Of a DNA stretch of 31,808 nucleotides, positions 15,653 to 22,835 are shown piece after piece (position 1 is the stretch's first letter; every line of letters starts with the position of its first letter). The translations under genes were made by a program, and so were the position numbers. Source of the DNA: an uncultured Oscillospiraceae bacterium (GTDB lineage: Bacteria > Bacillota > Clostridia > Oscillospirales > Oscillospiraceae); NCBI GenBank assembly GCA_900757415.1, contig CAAENU010000192.1, forward strand, positions 1-31,808, written 5' to 3'. The notes under the pieces are model-generated. The model searched no databases. It had not been told where the DNA came from and saw only the letters and a list, made by a program, of their open reading frames with translations.

Positions 15653-17044
15653 TTATTTCTTGCTCAGATACTCGTCAATGGACTTGGCGCCCAGCTTGCC
15701 GGCGCCCATGGCCAGAATCACGGTGGCCGCGCCGGTGACGGCATCGCCGCCGGCGTACACGCCCTGACGGGAGGTCAGGCCGTCCTCATTGACGATGATA
15801 CCGCCCTTCTTGTTGACCTCCAGACCCTTGGTAGTGCTCTTGATCAGGGGGTTGGGACTGGTGCCCAGAGACATGATGACGGCATCCACATCCAGATCGA
15901 ACTCGCTGCCCTTCTTCTCCACGGGACGACGGCGGCCGGAAGCATCAGGCTCGCCCAACTCCATCTCGATGCAGGTCATGGACTTGACGCAATCCTGCTC
16001 ATCGCCGTTGATCTGCACGGGATTATTCAGAGTCTTGAAGACAACGCCCTCTTCGATGGCGTGCTCCACTTCCTCATGACGGGCAGGCAGCTCCTCCATA
16101 CCGCGGCGGTACACCACATATACATCGGCGCCCAGACGCTTGGAGCAGCGGGCGGCGTCCATAGCCACGTTGCCGCCGCCTACCACGGCCACCTTCTTGC
16201 CCTTGAGATCCATGATGGGGGTATCGCTGTCCTCGCGATAGGCCTTCATCAGGTTGATACGGGTCAGGAACTCGTTGGCGGAGTAAACGCCCTTCAGGTT
16301 CTCGCCGGGGATGTGCATGAACATGGGCAGGCCTGCGCCGGAACCGACGAACACGGCCTCGAAGCCGTTTTCCTCCATCAGCTCGTCAATGGTGATGGTG
16401 CGGCCCACCACGGTATTGGTCTCCACCTTGACGCCCATGGCCTTCAGGCCGTCCACTTCCTTCTGGACAATGGCCTTGGGCAGGCGGAACTCGGGAATAC
16501 CGTACACCAGCACGCCGCCGGCCAGATGCAGCGCCTCGAATACGGTGACCTCATAGCCTTTCTTGGCCAGATCGCCGGCACAGGTCAGGCCCGCGGGGCC
16601 GGAACCCACCACAGCCACCTTATGGCCGTTAGGCTGGGGTTTGGCGGCAGACTCGGTGCTGTGGGCGTTGTGCCAGTCGGCCACAAAACGCTCCAGACGG
16701 CCGATACCCACGGGGTCACCCTTCTTGCCCCGGACGCAGTGCATCTCGCACTGGGACTCCTGCGGGCAGACGCGGCCGCACACGGCAGGCAGAGAGCTGG
16801 TCTGGTGGATTACCTGATAGGCGCCCTCATAGTCCTTTTCCACGATCTTCTGGATGAACTCGGGAATACGCACGTTGACGGGACAGCCGTCCACGCAGGG
16901 ATGATTCTTGCAGTTGAGGCAGCGGGCGGCTTCGTCCAGCGCCTGCTCCTCGGTGTAGCCCAACGCTACCTCGAGGAAGTTTTTATTACGAACGTTGGGG
17001 TCCTGAGAGGGCATCTCGTTCTTCTTCAAGCTCATATTCGCCAT
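15653..17044 (-). CDS. nfnB: NfnB-type subunit (GltD-like) of NADH-dependent ferredoxin:NADP+ oxidoreductase
   Basis: 463 residues. The N-terminal part has two [4Fe-4S] cysteine groups (CLNCKNHPCVDGC and CGRVCPQESQCEMHC). A Rossmann FAD site (VAVVGSGPAGLTCAG) and a second NAD(P) site (VAVVGGGNVAMDAAR) follow. The C-terminal GVYAGGDAVTGAATVILAM is the FAD-contacting end. Such proteins are often labelled homotetrameric NADPH glutamate synthase (gltA), but pairing with the upstream PyrK-like gene and the absence of a GltB large subunit point to NfnAB, which couples NADH and reduced ferredoxin oxidation to NADP+ reduction. AGGAGGT lies 9 bases before the ATG at 17044; a GTG at 17050 overlapping the nfnA stop is the alternative start. 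Confidence 0.85.
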   Translation of the reverse strand: MANMSLKKNEMPSQDPNVRNKNFLEVALGYTEEQALDEAARCLNCKNHPCVDGCPVNVRIPEFIQKIVEKDYEGAYQVIHQTSSLPAVCGRVCPQESQCEMHCVRGKKGDPVGIGRLERFVADWHNAHSTESAAKPQPNGHKVAVVGSGPAGLTCAGDLAKKGYEVTVFEALHLAGGVLVYGIPEFRLPKAIVQKEVDGLKAMGVKVETNTVVGRTITIDELMEENGFEAVFVGSGAGLPMFMHIPGENLKGVYSANEFLTRINLMKAYREDSDTPIMDLKGKKVAVVGGGNVAMDAARCSKRLGADVYVVYRRGMEELPARHEEVEHAIEEGVVFKTLNNPVQINGDEQDCVKSMTCIEMELGEPDASGRRRPVEKKGSEFDLDVDAVIMSLGTSPNPLIKSTTKGLEVNKKGGIIVNEDGLTSRQGVYAGGDAVTGAATVILAMGAGKLGAKSIDEYLSKK

Positions 17045-17046
17045 GA

Positions 17047-17889
17047 TCACTTTACCTCCTGCTTGTACAGATTACAGACTTCCTCATGCTTGCGCACCTC
17101 GAAGTCGTGATACATCTGATTACGCTTGACAGCCAGATCCCAGTCCACCTGATGGCCGTCGAAATCGGGGCCGTCCACGCAGGCAAACTTGGTCTCGCCG
17201 CCAACGGTCAGGCGGCAGCCGCCGCACATGCCGGTACCATCGATCATGATGGGACTCATGGACACGGTGGTGGGCACGCCGTAAGGCTCGGTGGTCTTGG
17301 AGACAAACTTCATCATGACCATGGGGCCGATGGCAAAGATTTCATCATACTGGTTGCCGGCATCCAGCAGCTCCTTCAGCGCCTCGGTAACAAGGCCCTT
17401 CTGACCGTAGGAGCCGTCATCCGTACAGACCTTCAGCACAGAGGAAACCGCCTTGAACTTATCCTCAAGGATCACCACGTCCTTATTCTTGAAGCCGACC
17501 ACGGCATGAACCTCGGCTCCGCAGTCATGGAACTTCTTCAGCACAGGATAGGCGATGGCACAGCCGACGCCGCCGCCTACCACGCAGACCTTTTTCTTAC
17601 CCTCGGTCTCGGTAGGCTTGCCCAGAGGGCCGACGAAGTCATGCAGACTGTCGCCCTGCTGCTTGTGGCTCAGCTTTTCGGTGGTGGCGCCGACGGTCTG
17701 GACAATGATCGTTACGGTGCCCTTTTCGCGGTCATAGTCATGGATCGTAATGGGGATACGCTCACCATTCTCATCCACACGCAGAATGATGAACTGACCG
17801 GGCTGCGCCTTCTTGGCCACCATGGGTGCCTCGATCTCGTAGAGGATCACGGTGGGTTTCAGCGCTTCCTTTTTTACGATGCGATACAT
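17047..17889 (-). CDS. nfnA: NfnA-type subunit (PyrK-like FAD/[2Fe-2S]) of ferredoxin:NADP+ oxidoreductase
   Basis: 280 residues. A ferredoxin-reductase-like FAD domain (about 1-95), an NAD-binding domain with VCVVGGGVGCAIAYPVLK (about 104-121) and a C-terminal cysteine cluster (GTGMCGGCRLTVGGETKFACVDGP) for a [2Fe-2S] centre. This is the sulfide dehydrogenase/dihydroorotate dehydrogenase electron-transfer subunit family used as NfnA (NADH side). GAGGGAG precedes the ATG at 17889; in-frame upstream codons run through the promoter region. The 3-base spacing to nfnB and the shared promoter make them one unit. Electron bifurcation is family knowledge, not demonstrated here. Confidence 0.85.
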   Translation of the reverse strand: MYRIVKKEALKPTVILYEIEAPMVAKKAQPGQFIILRVDENGERIPITIHDYDREKGTVTIIVQTVGATTEKLSHKQQGDSLHDFVGPLGKPTETEGKKKVCVVGGGVGCAIAYPVLKKFHDCGAEVHAVVGFKNKDVVILEDKFKAVSSVLKVCTDDGSYGQKGLVTEALKELLDAGNQYDEIFAIGPMVMMKFVSKTTEPYGVPTTVSMSPIMIDGTGMCGGCRLTVGGETKFACVDGPDFDGHQVDWDLAVKRNQMYHDFEVRKHEEVCNLYKQEVK

Positions 17890-17962
17890 ACTTACTCCCT
17901 CATTTCTGTTTTTTCCTTTCCTGCGCCCTTTTCGCAGGTAAAACACAGCGTATGCTTTGTTT

Positions 17963-17991
17963 ATTTTATCACGATGTTCCAGCGCCGTCAA
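17963..17991 (-). promoter_or_regulatory. SigA-type promoter for nfnAB
   Basis: Minus strand: TTGACG (17986-17991), 17-base spacer, TAAAAT (17963-17968). The leader of about 65 bases carries a small hairpin (CCTGCG/CGCAGG, 17920-17938) before the ribosome-binding site. Confidence 0.75.
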
Positions 17992-18027
17992 TGCATAAGT
18001 TCCGTACTTTTTTCCAAAACCTGCCTG

Positions 18028-18666
18028 TCAGCGCAGGGTAATACGGCGGCCGGAAACCGTGACCAGCATCTCCTGTCGCATCTTCTTCAGCTCACGCATC
18101 ATGGCGCTGCGGTCGGTGGAAATATAATCCGCCAGCGCGCTGAGCGAAAACGGCAGGGAAAAGGTGCCGCCGGCATTTTTGGCCGCTTGCAGCTCAAAAT
18201 AGCGCAGGAGCTTTTCACGGATGGAACGGCGGCTGAGCACCTCCACCCGCTCGGACAGGGAGGTGGCCTTATCCGTTACCAGACGGAAGAGATTTTCCAC
18301 CAGCCGGCTGTGGCACTCGCAGGCATGCTCGCAGCGGCGCAGCACCGCCTCGGACCGCAGAAAGCTGACACAGCAGGGGGCGGCACAGCGCACCACCACG
18401 CTGTTATCCACGGCGGAGCGGAACATCATCATCTCGCCAAACACACCGCCCGGCTCCAAATGCTCCAATATGGTGCGCTCCCCCTTGCCGTCTACCCGCT
18501 CGATGACGGCGGCGCCATCGGTCAGCACACCCAGCATGTTGCGTCCTCCGCCCAGATCGTAGACGATATCACCCGGGCGAAAATACTGCTCATATACGCC
18601 GAGACAGGCGCGCATGGCCTGACATTCCTGAGGACTGACGCCCTCCAGCAGCGGCGAATCTGTCAT
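18028..18666 (-). CDS. Crp/Fnr-family transcriptional regulator
   Basis: 212 residues. An N-terminal cyclic-nucleotide-binding-like beta-roll (about 15-120, with YFRPGDIVYDLGG, LEPGGVFGEMMMF) is followed by a dimerisation helix and a C-terminal winged helix (FSLSALADYISTDRSAMMRELKKM, about 171-194). The beta-roll lacks the canonical RSA..R cAMP contact and there is no N-terminal Fnr-type cysteine cluster, though cysteines at about 94-99 and 111-117 are notable. Its ATG overlaps the stop of the phosphatase gene (ATGA). A Crp-like palindrome precedes the operon, suggesting autoregulation. The effector is not known. Confidence 0.85.
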   Translation of the reverse strand: MTDSPLLEGVSPQECQAMRACLGVYEQYFRPGDIVYDLGGGRNMLGVLTDGAAVIERVDGKGERTILEHLEPGGVFGEMMMFRSAVDNSVVVRCAAPCCVSFLRSEAVLRRCEHACECHSRLVENLFRLVTDKATSLSERVEVLSRRSIREKLLRYFELQAAKNAGGTFSLPFSLSALADYISTDRSAMMRELKKMRQEMLVTVSGRRITLR

Positions 18667-19340
18667 CGCTCCATCTTCCCTTTCTGCGCCGCGCCGGCCA
18701 TACGCCGGTCACGGACGCGGCCGATTACGCCATAAACGATGCCGTAGGACAGCAGTCCCCACGGGATGGCAGCCAGCACATCCAGCAGGGCGTGCTGCTT
18801 GACCAGCAGCGTGGAGGCAATGATCACCGCTCCGTACAAAGCCGCAGCCGGGCGCCAGAACCCACGGTGCAGTCCCGGCGTTTTCCACACCGCCGCCACC
18901 GCGGCCACAACACCCAGCACATGGACGCTGGGGAACACATTGGTATTGGTATCCAGATCATAGGTCAGCTGCACAGCCCATGTAAAAATATTCTGCTGCG
19001 GCATTTCCGCAGGGCGCAGATCCTGCCCGTTGGGCACCAGCACGCAGAATAGCGTGGCGCTGAAGAAAGAAAGTGCCAGCATCCAGATATACCGACGGAA
19101 CCCCTCGGCATCCCGGACAATGAGATATAAACCCAACGCCACCAGCAGCGGACTCCAGCTCATATAAAAGAAAATAAAATAGGGACAGAACGGGATCAGC
19201 GCATCCGCAGGCAGCTGGGTGGCCCAATAGTTGCCGGTAATGAAGTGCTCAATGATGAAAAACGCGGCCAGATATGCCGGCAGGAACAGTCCCCACCACA
19301 TGTGGGGATGGCTTTTGACAAACGCTTTGACGACTTGCAT
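18663..19340 (-). CDS. PAP2-superfamily membrane phosphatase
   Basis: 225 residues with about six membrane segments. The three PAP2 phosphatase motifs are present: a degenerate first motif ending QDLRP (about 106-110), FPSVHV with H140, and STLLVKQHALLDV with H183 and D187. These act on lipid phosphates such as phosphatidate or undecaprenyl diphosphate at the outer membrane face; which substrate applies here is unknown. AAGGAGGG precedes the ATG by 4 bases. It is the first gene of a two-gene unit with the Crp/Fnr regulator, with a palindromic operator candidate between promoter and start. Confidence 0.82.
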   Translation of the reverse strand: MQVVKAFVKSHPHMWWGLFLPAYLAAFFIIEHFITGNYWATQLPADALIPFCPYFIFFYMSWSPLLVALGLYLIVRDAEGFRRYIWMLALSFFSATLFCVLVPNGQDLRPAEMPQQNIFTWAVQLTYDLDTNTNVFPSVHVLGVVAAVAAVWKTPGLHRGFWRPAAALYGAVIIASTLLVKQHALLDVLAAIPWGLLSYGIVYGVIGRVRDRRMAGAAQKGKMER

Positions 19341-19353
19341 GATACCCTCCTTG

Positions 19354-19377
19354 ACACTGTGACATTTGTCACAGTGT
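19354..19377 (-). promoter_or_regulatory. Crp-like palindromic operator before the phosphatase-regulator unit
   Basis: Two perfect 11-base arms (ACACTGTGACA and its complement) separated by TT, with the core TGTGA-N6-TCACA identical to the classical Crp half-site arrangement. On the minus strand a TACAAT (19378-19383) abuts it and no good -35 is visible. The site would cover the transcription start, which fits repression by the regulator encoded downstream. The palindrome is seen; the regulator match is inference. Confidence 0.6.
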
Positions 19378-19455
19378 ATTGTATCACCAAATCAGAAAAA
19401 TACCACCCCTGAGCGAAAAAATTCTGCTGCCGTGTCCGGCCGCCCTGAACGAGGC

Positions 19456-19491
19456 AAAAACGTGCGAATGAATCATCATTCGCACGTTTTT
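19456..19491 (-). terminator. Terminator after the FadR-type regulator
   Basis: A 16-bp perfect stem (19456-19471 with 19476-19491, 4-nt loop) has five A/T at its base on both sides, 8 bases past the stop of the minus-strand regulator gene. Confidence 0.85.
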
Positions 19492-19499
19492 CTTTCACT

Positions 19500-20225
19500 T
19501 CAAAGCTGGGCGCTGTCATCCAGCCGGTGCAGGCGGCGGATGTTGCTGCCGGTATCGGAAATATGCCGGTGCATCAGCTGGCGGGCCAGCTCGCTGTCCC
19601 CCGCTTCGATGGCATCCACAATGGCGCGGCTGGACGCGCAGGACTGCTGGCGGATCTCCCGGCCGGAGGGCACGGAAACATTGATCAGCACCAGAAGATC
19701 CTGCAGGGCGCTGAGGATCTCCTTCATAAAGCGGTTTTTGGAGCACTCGGCAATGGCCATGTGGAACCGCGCATCCACACGGTGGAACTCCACATCCGGT
19801 ACATCCATGGTGGCCGCCACCTCGGCATAGGCATGTTCCAGATTCTGCACATCCTCCTGCGTAACGGTAAGCGCCGCCAAGCGGGCCGTTTCACACTCCA
19901 GCATCAGCCGTGTGTCGATCAACTCGTTATAGGAAAAATGCTTCAGCAGATTGGCGTTTTTGAAATGCTCGGAGATGAGCTTGACGGAATCATTGAGGTA
20001 GGTCCCGTCGCCGCAGCGGATCTCCACCAGACCCATGGTCATCAGCGAGCGCATGGCCTCGCGAACGGTGGGACGGCTGACGCACAGGATCTCTGCCAGC
20101 TCCTTTTCTGACGGCAGCTTTTGCCCGGGAACAAAAATTCCCTGATCGATCATCTGCAGCATCTGGTCGATGATCAGCTCCGACATGGTCGATTTTTTGA
20201 TTTGCTTCAGGCCGCTTGTCGTCAT
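19500..20225 (-). CDS. FadR-subfamily GntR transcriptional regulator
   Basis: 241 residues. An N-terminal winged helix (about 13-76: GQKLPSEKELAEILCVSRPTVREAMRSL) is followed by an FCD ligand-binding domain (about 95-225). Of the usual FCD metal ligands, D151, H155 and H221 are visible, but the position of the third histidine (in the CASSRAIVDAIEAGD helix) appears to be serine, so metal binding may be altered. FadR-type regulators normally sense organic acids and control the adjacent catabolic genes; the LarA-like, PatB-like, dehydratase and ABC genes upstream are the obvious targets. It has its own promoter and terminator, though readthrough from the upstream operon is possible because no terminator lies between. 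Confidence 0.88.
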   Translation of the reverse strand: MTTSGLKQIKKSTMSELIIDQMLQMIDQGIFVPGQKLPSEKELAEILCVSRPTVREAMRSLMTMGLVEIRCGDGTYLNDSVKLISEHFKNANLLKHFSYNELIDTRLMLECETARLAALTVTQEDVQNLEHAYAEVAATMDVPDVEFHRVDARFHMAIAECSKNRFMKEILSALQDLLVLINVSVPSGREIRQQSCASSRAIVDAIEAGDSELARQLMHRHISDTGSNIRRLHRLDDSAQL

Positions 20226-20263
20226 GCTACTCCCCCTTGACTTCTCTGTTCACAATAGAAAAA

Positions 20264-20292
20264 AGTGTACTCCGCCGCAGCAGGTTTGTCAA
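20264..20292 (-). promoter_or_regulatory. SigA-type promoter for the FadR-type regulator
   Basis: Minus strand: TTGACA (20287-20292), 17 bases, TACACT (20264-20269). A GTTCACAAT (20248-20256) lies 8 bases downstream of the -10 and recurs at 29701-29709 near the VOC/nhaC promoter. Confidence 0.75.
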
Positions 20293-20296
20293 CGGT

Positions 20297-21601
20297 TTAC
20301 TGCGCAAAAGCGGCGTTTAAATAACCGGCTTCGTCATAAGACGGCGTATAGGGTTCCTCATCAAGGCAAAGACCCGGGAGACCGCGCAGCTGCTCATACA
20401 GGCAGCGGGACACCAGAAACTCCGTCAGATCCAGCGTATTTTTCGCCCAGAGCACCGCCATTTCCTCCGCCGGCAGAGGAGAAAGCGTTTGCAGGCATGC
20501 CCGCAGTGCCTCCCGGTCCGATTCCAGATAGATGGGCACGCCCCGGCCGGCGGACAGCTGGCAGGTGACGCAGTTGGTCCATGTGGCCGACCAGTCCACA
20601 TCACTGACCAGACGGCGGCTGGCAAAATCGGCGTGAAATACGCCGGTACCCATGTGGCCGCTCTCCCGGGTCAGACTGCGGATATACAGCCGCCGATAGC
20701 GTGTGGCCGTATGGGCGTCGTGGACAGGGTCTCCGCGGCGGGCAAAAATATTCGGATCATAGCCTGAGCCGCTGATATTCTTGCCCACCTCATCCAGCAG
20801 CAGCAGATCCACATCATGCAGAGGAAAACGGGGCAGGCGGGTGCGGGCCAGCGCCAGCAGCTCCGTTTCGCGCTGGGCCAGCGCCGCAGGCGTGATCACC
20901 TCGACATGAAAAATGTCATCCCGCTCGTTTTGCAGCACGCCAACGCCGCACAGCACCGGAAAACGGGCCACAAACCGCTCCCGCGCCTGCGGCAGGAATT
21001 CCGGAAAGCGATCGAACCCCAGCGAGTGAAACGCTGTGGCCCCGCGGTGCTTTCCCAAACCGATGGTCATCATTTTGGCAAGGCCGCTTTCATAGAGGCC
21101 ATGGAAATCCGTGTGGGGTTTGATCTTGTTGAATACCACAATACCGTCGGCCTCGGCGGCATAACGGTCGCAATACAGGGGCAGTTCGCTGATCCTGTCA
21201 TATAAGACGGTATCCATGGTGGCGCGCACCGGCATGCCGACGCTCTGCTCCGTGATCCCATAGCCCGCCAGCACAGAGTGCTGTCCCTCTGCCGTGGCGC
21301 CGCCATGGCTGCCCATGCAGGGCAGCACGAACGGCTCGGCCCCCAACGCCTTCAGCACGTCGCCCATGGCCTGCACCATCCGGCGCAGACGGGGAATGCC
21401 GCGGCTGCCCACTGTGATGGCGATACGCTTCCCCCGCAGAGAGGAGGCACAAAGGCAGGCGCGCAGCTGCGCGGCCAGCTCCTCCTCGGGGCAGGGCAGG
21501 GCATCATCCGGGAACGACTGATGCACGCGGTACAGCGGCGGCAGCGTCAGATCAGCGGAAAACGGGATCTGCACCGCCGTGGGCGGAAATTCATGGATCA
21601 T
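20297..21601 (-). CDS. LarA-family protein (nickel-pincer lactate racemase homologue)
   Basis: 434 residues, similar to LarA in length and layout. The N-terminal DUF2088 domain shows TVGSRGI (R67) and CMGSHGGATAEGQ (H99). FNKIKPHTDFHG gives H163, GLAKMMTIGLGKHRG gives K176 and H185, and AFHSLG gives H192. The spacing H99, H163, K176, H192 parallels LarA H108, H174, K184, H200, where the lysine carries the nickel-pincer nucleotide and the last histidine binds nickel. LarA homologues racemise or epimerise 2-hydroxy acids. No larB, larC or larE is in the window. The start at 21601 has GAGGAAAGGA in front. It is the last enzyme gene of the ABC operon. The substrate is unknown. Confidence 0.75.
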   Translation of the reverse strand: MIHEFPPTAVQIPFSADLTLPPLYRVHQSFPDDALPCPEEELAAQLRACLCASSLRGKRIAITVGSRGIPRLRRMVQAMGDVLKALGAEPFVLPCMGSHGGATAEGQHSVLAGYGITEQSVGMPVRATMDTVLYDRISELPLYCDRYAAEADGIVVFNKIKPHTDFHGLYESGLAKMMTIGLGKHRGATAFHSLGFDRFPEFLPQARERFVARFPVLCGVGVLQNERDDIFHVEVITPAALAQRETELLALARTRLPRFPLHDVDLLLLDEVGKNISGSGYDPNIFARRGDPVHDAHTATRYRRLYIRSLTRESGHMGTGVFHADFASRRLVSDVDWSATWTNCVTCQLSAGRGVPIYLESDREALRACLQTLSPLPAEEMAVLWAKNTLDLTEFLVSRCLYEQLRGLPGLCLDEEPYTPSYDEAGYLNAAFAQ

Positions 21602-21626
21602 TGTCCTTTCCTCACTTTTCCGGTCG

Positions 21627-22805
21627 TCAGGCTCTGCCGCGAACGGCACGTTCCATACGCTCCAACCCCCGCAGCAGCACATCGGCGGGGCAGGCCAGAC
21701 TCCAGCGCTCAAAGCCGGCACCATCCTCACCGAAACGATATCCCTCGGTAAAGAAGCAGTGGGCCTTTTCACCCATGAAGCGCTCCTGTTCCTGCGGCGA
21801 GAACTTCAGGAAACGGAAGTCCAGCCACTGGAGATAGGTGCCCTCCAGCGGGGTGATTCCCACCTCGGGCAACTTGGCGCGGAGAAAATCCTCCATCAGG
21901 CGGCGGTTGCCGTCCAGCACGCCCAGCAGCTGCTCCAGCCACGGCTCCCCCTTGCGGTAGAGCAGCTCCGCGGCCACATAGGACAGAATATCCCGCCCCG
22001 GCAGCGTACCCTGCGCCGCGTACAGGCGGCGGCGCTCGGCATCCTGCATGATGATCACAGCGCCCTTGATGGCCGCCACATTGAACGTCTTGGTACAGGC
22101 GGTGCTGACGGCGCAGTTGGCCAGATACTTTTCCGGCAGCGTGGCCATGGAGGTACAGGTATAGCCGGGCATGATCAGATCGCCGTGGATCTCATCGGAA
22201 ATGATAAATACCTGATGGCGCAGGCAGATCTCCGCAATGTCCTCCAGCTCACGGCGGCTCCATACGCGGCCCACGGGATTATGGGGATTGCTCAGCAGCA
22301 AGATCTTGGCCCGCGGGGAACGGCACAGCTCCTCCAGCCTATCCGGTTCCAGCTGATAGCGGCGCTGCGCATCCATCTTGAGCGGGCAGTCCACCCGCCG
22401 GCGGTTCAGCAGATCCGGCGCGGCGAGGAACGGAGGATACGCCGGGGTCATGACGATGATCTCGTCGCCGGGTTGGGTAAAGGCGCGAATCATCTGGTGC
22501 ATAGCGCCGATTACGCTGTCCGCATCCAGCAGCCACTCCCGCTCCAGCTCCAGACCATGACGGCGGCGCATCCAATCGGTAAACGCCTGGTAGTAGCTGT
22601 CCGCCGTCAGGGTATAACCCAGCACATGGCCGGTAAAATAGGCGCTCAGGCCCTCTGCCAGCTCCGGCGGCGGCAGAAAATCCATATCCGCCACGGAAAA
22701 GGGCACTGTGCCGCGGGGCACATCCGGGCAGCGCCGCTTCATCATTTCATACTTTTCCGCGTGATCGTCCCAGCGATCCGGCAATGTGGTAAAATCGTAA
22801 GTCAT
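21627..22805 (-). CDS. PatB/MalY-type PLP-dependent aminotransferase or C-S lyase
   Basis: 392 residues. Fold-type I class I/II aminotransferase of the MalY/PatB branch: PFSVADMDF near the start, LLSNPHNPVGRVW (N176), IISDEIHGDL (D204) and the PLP lysine in CTKTFNVAAIKG (K239), then a conserved C-terminal arginine region. Characterised members are cystathionine beta-lyases or other cysteine-S-conjugate lyases, some also act as aminotransferases. Context with an amino-acid-type ABC importer fits cleavage or transamination of an imported amino acid. GGAAAGGAAAA precedes the ATG. It lies between the dehydratase and the LarA-like gene with 25-30-base gaps, so all are co-transcribed. Confidence 0.82.
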   Translation of the reverse strand: MTYDFTTLPDRWDDHAEKYEMMKRRCPDVPRGTVPFSVADMDFLPPPELAEGLSAYFTGHVLGYTLTADSYYQAFTDWMRRRHGLELEREWLLDADSVIGAMHQMIRAFTQPGDEIIVMTPAYPPFLAAPDLLNRRRVDCPLKMDAQRRYQLEPDRLEELCRSPRAKILLLSNPHNPVGRVWSRRELEDIAEICLRHQVFIISDEIHGDLIMPGYTCTSMATLPEKYLANCAVSTACTKTFNVAAIKGAVIIMQDAERRRLYAAQGTLPGRDILSYVAAELLYRKGEPWLEQLLGVLDGNRRLMEDFLRAKLPEVGITPLEGTYLQWLDFRFLKFSPQEQERFMGEKAHCFFTEGYRFGEDGAGFERWSLACPADVLLRGLERMERAVRGRA

Positions 22806-22835
22806 ACTGTTTTCCTTTCCGGCGGAATGCCGCCG

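Noticed and set aside
18020..18037. Small hairpin overlapping the end of the Crp/Fnr gene as a terminator
   Set aside because: Only 5 bp and interrupted T-run; too weak to list.
15641..18735. Two long plus-strand open frames (489 and 549 codons) opposite nfnA, nfnB and the Crp/Fnr gene
   Set aside because: They are His/Gly/Ala-rich shadow frames without motifs or ribosome-binding sites; the minus-strand genes are unmistakable.
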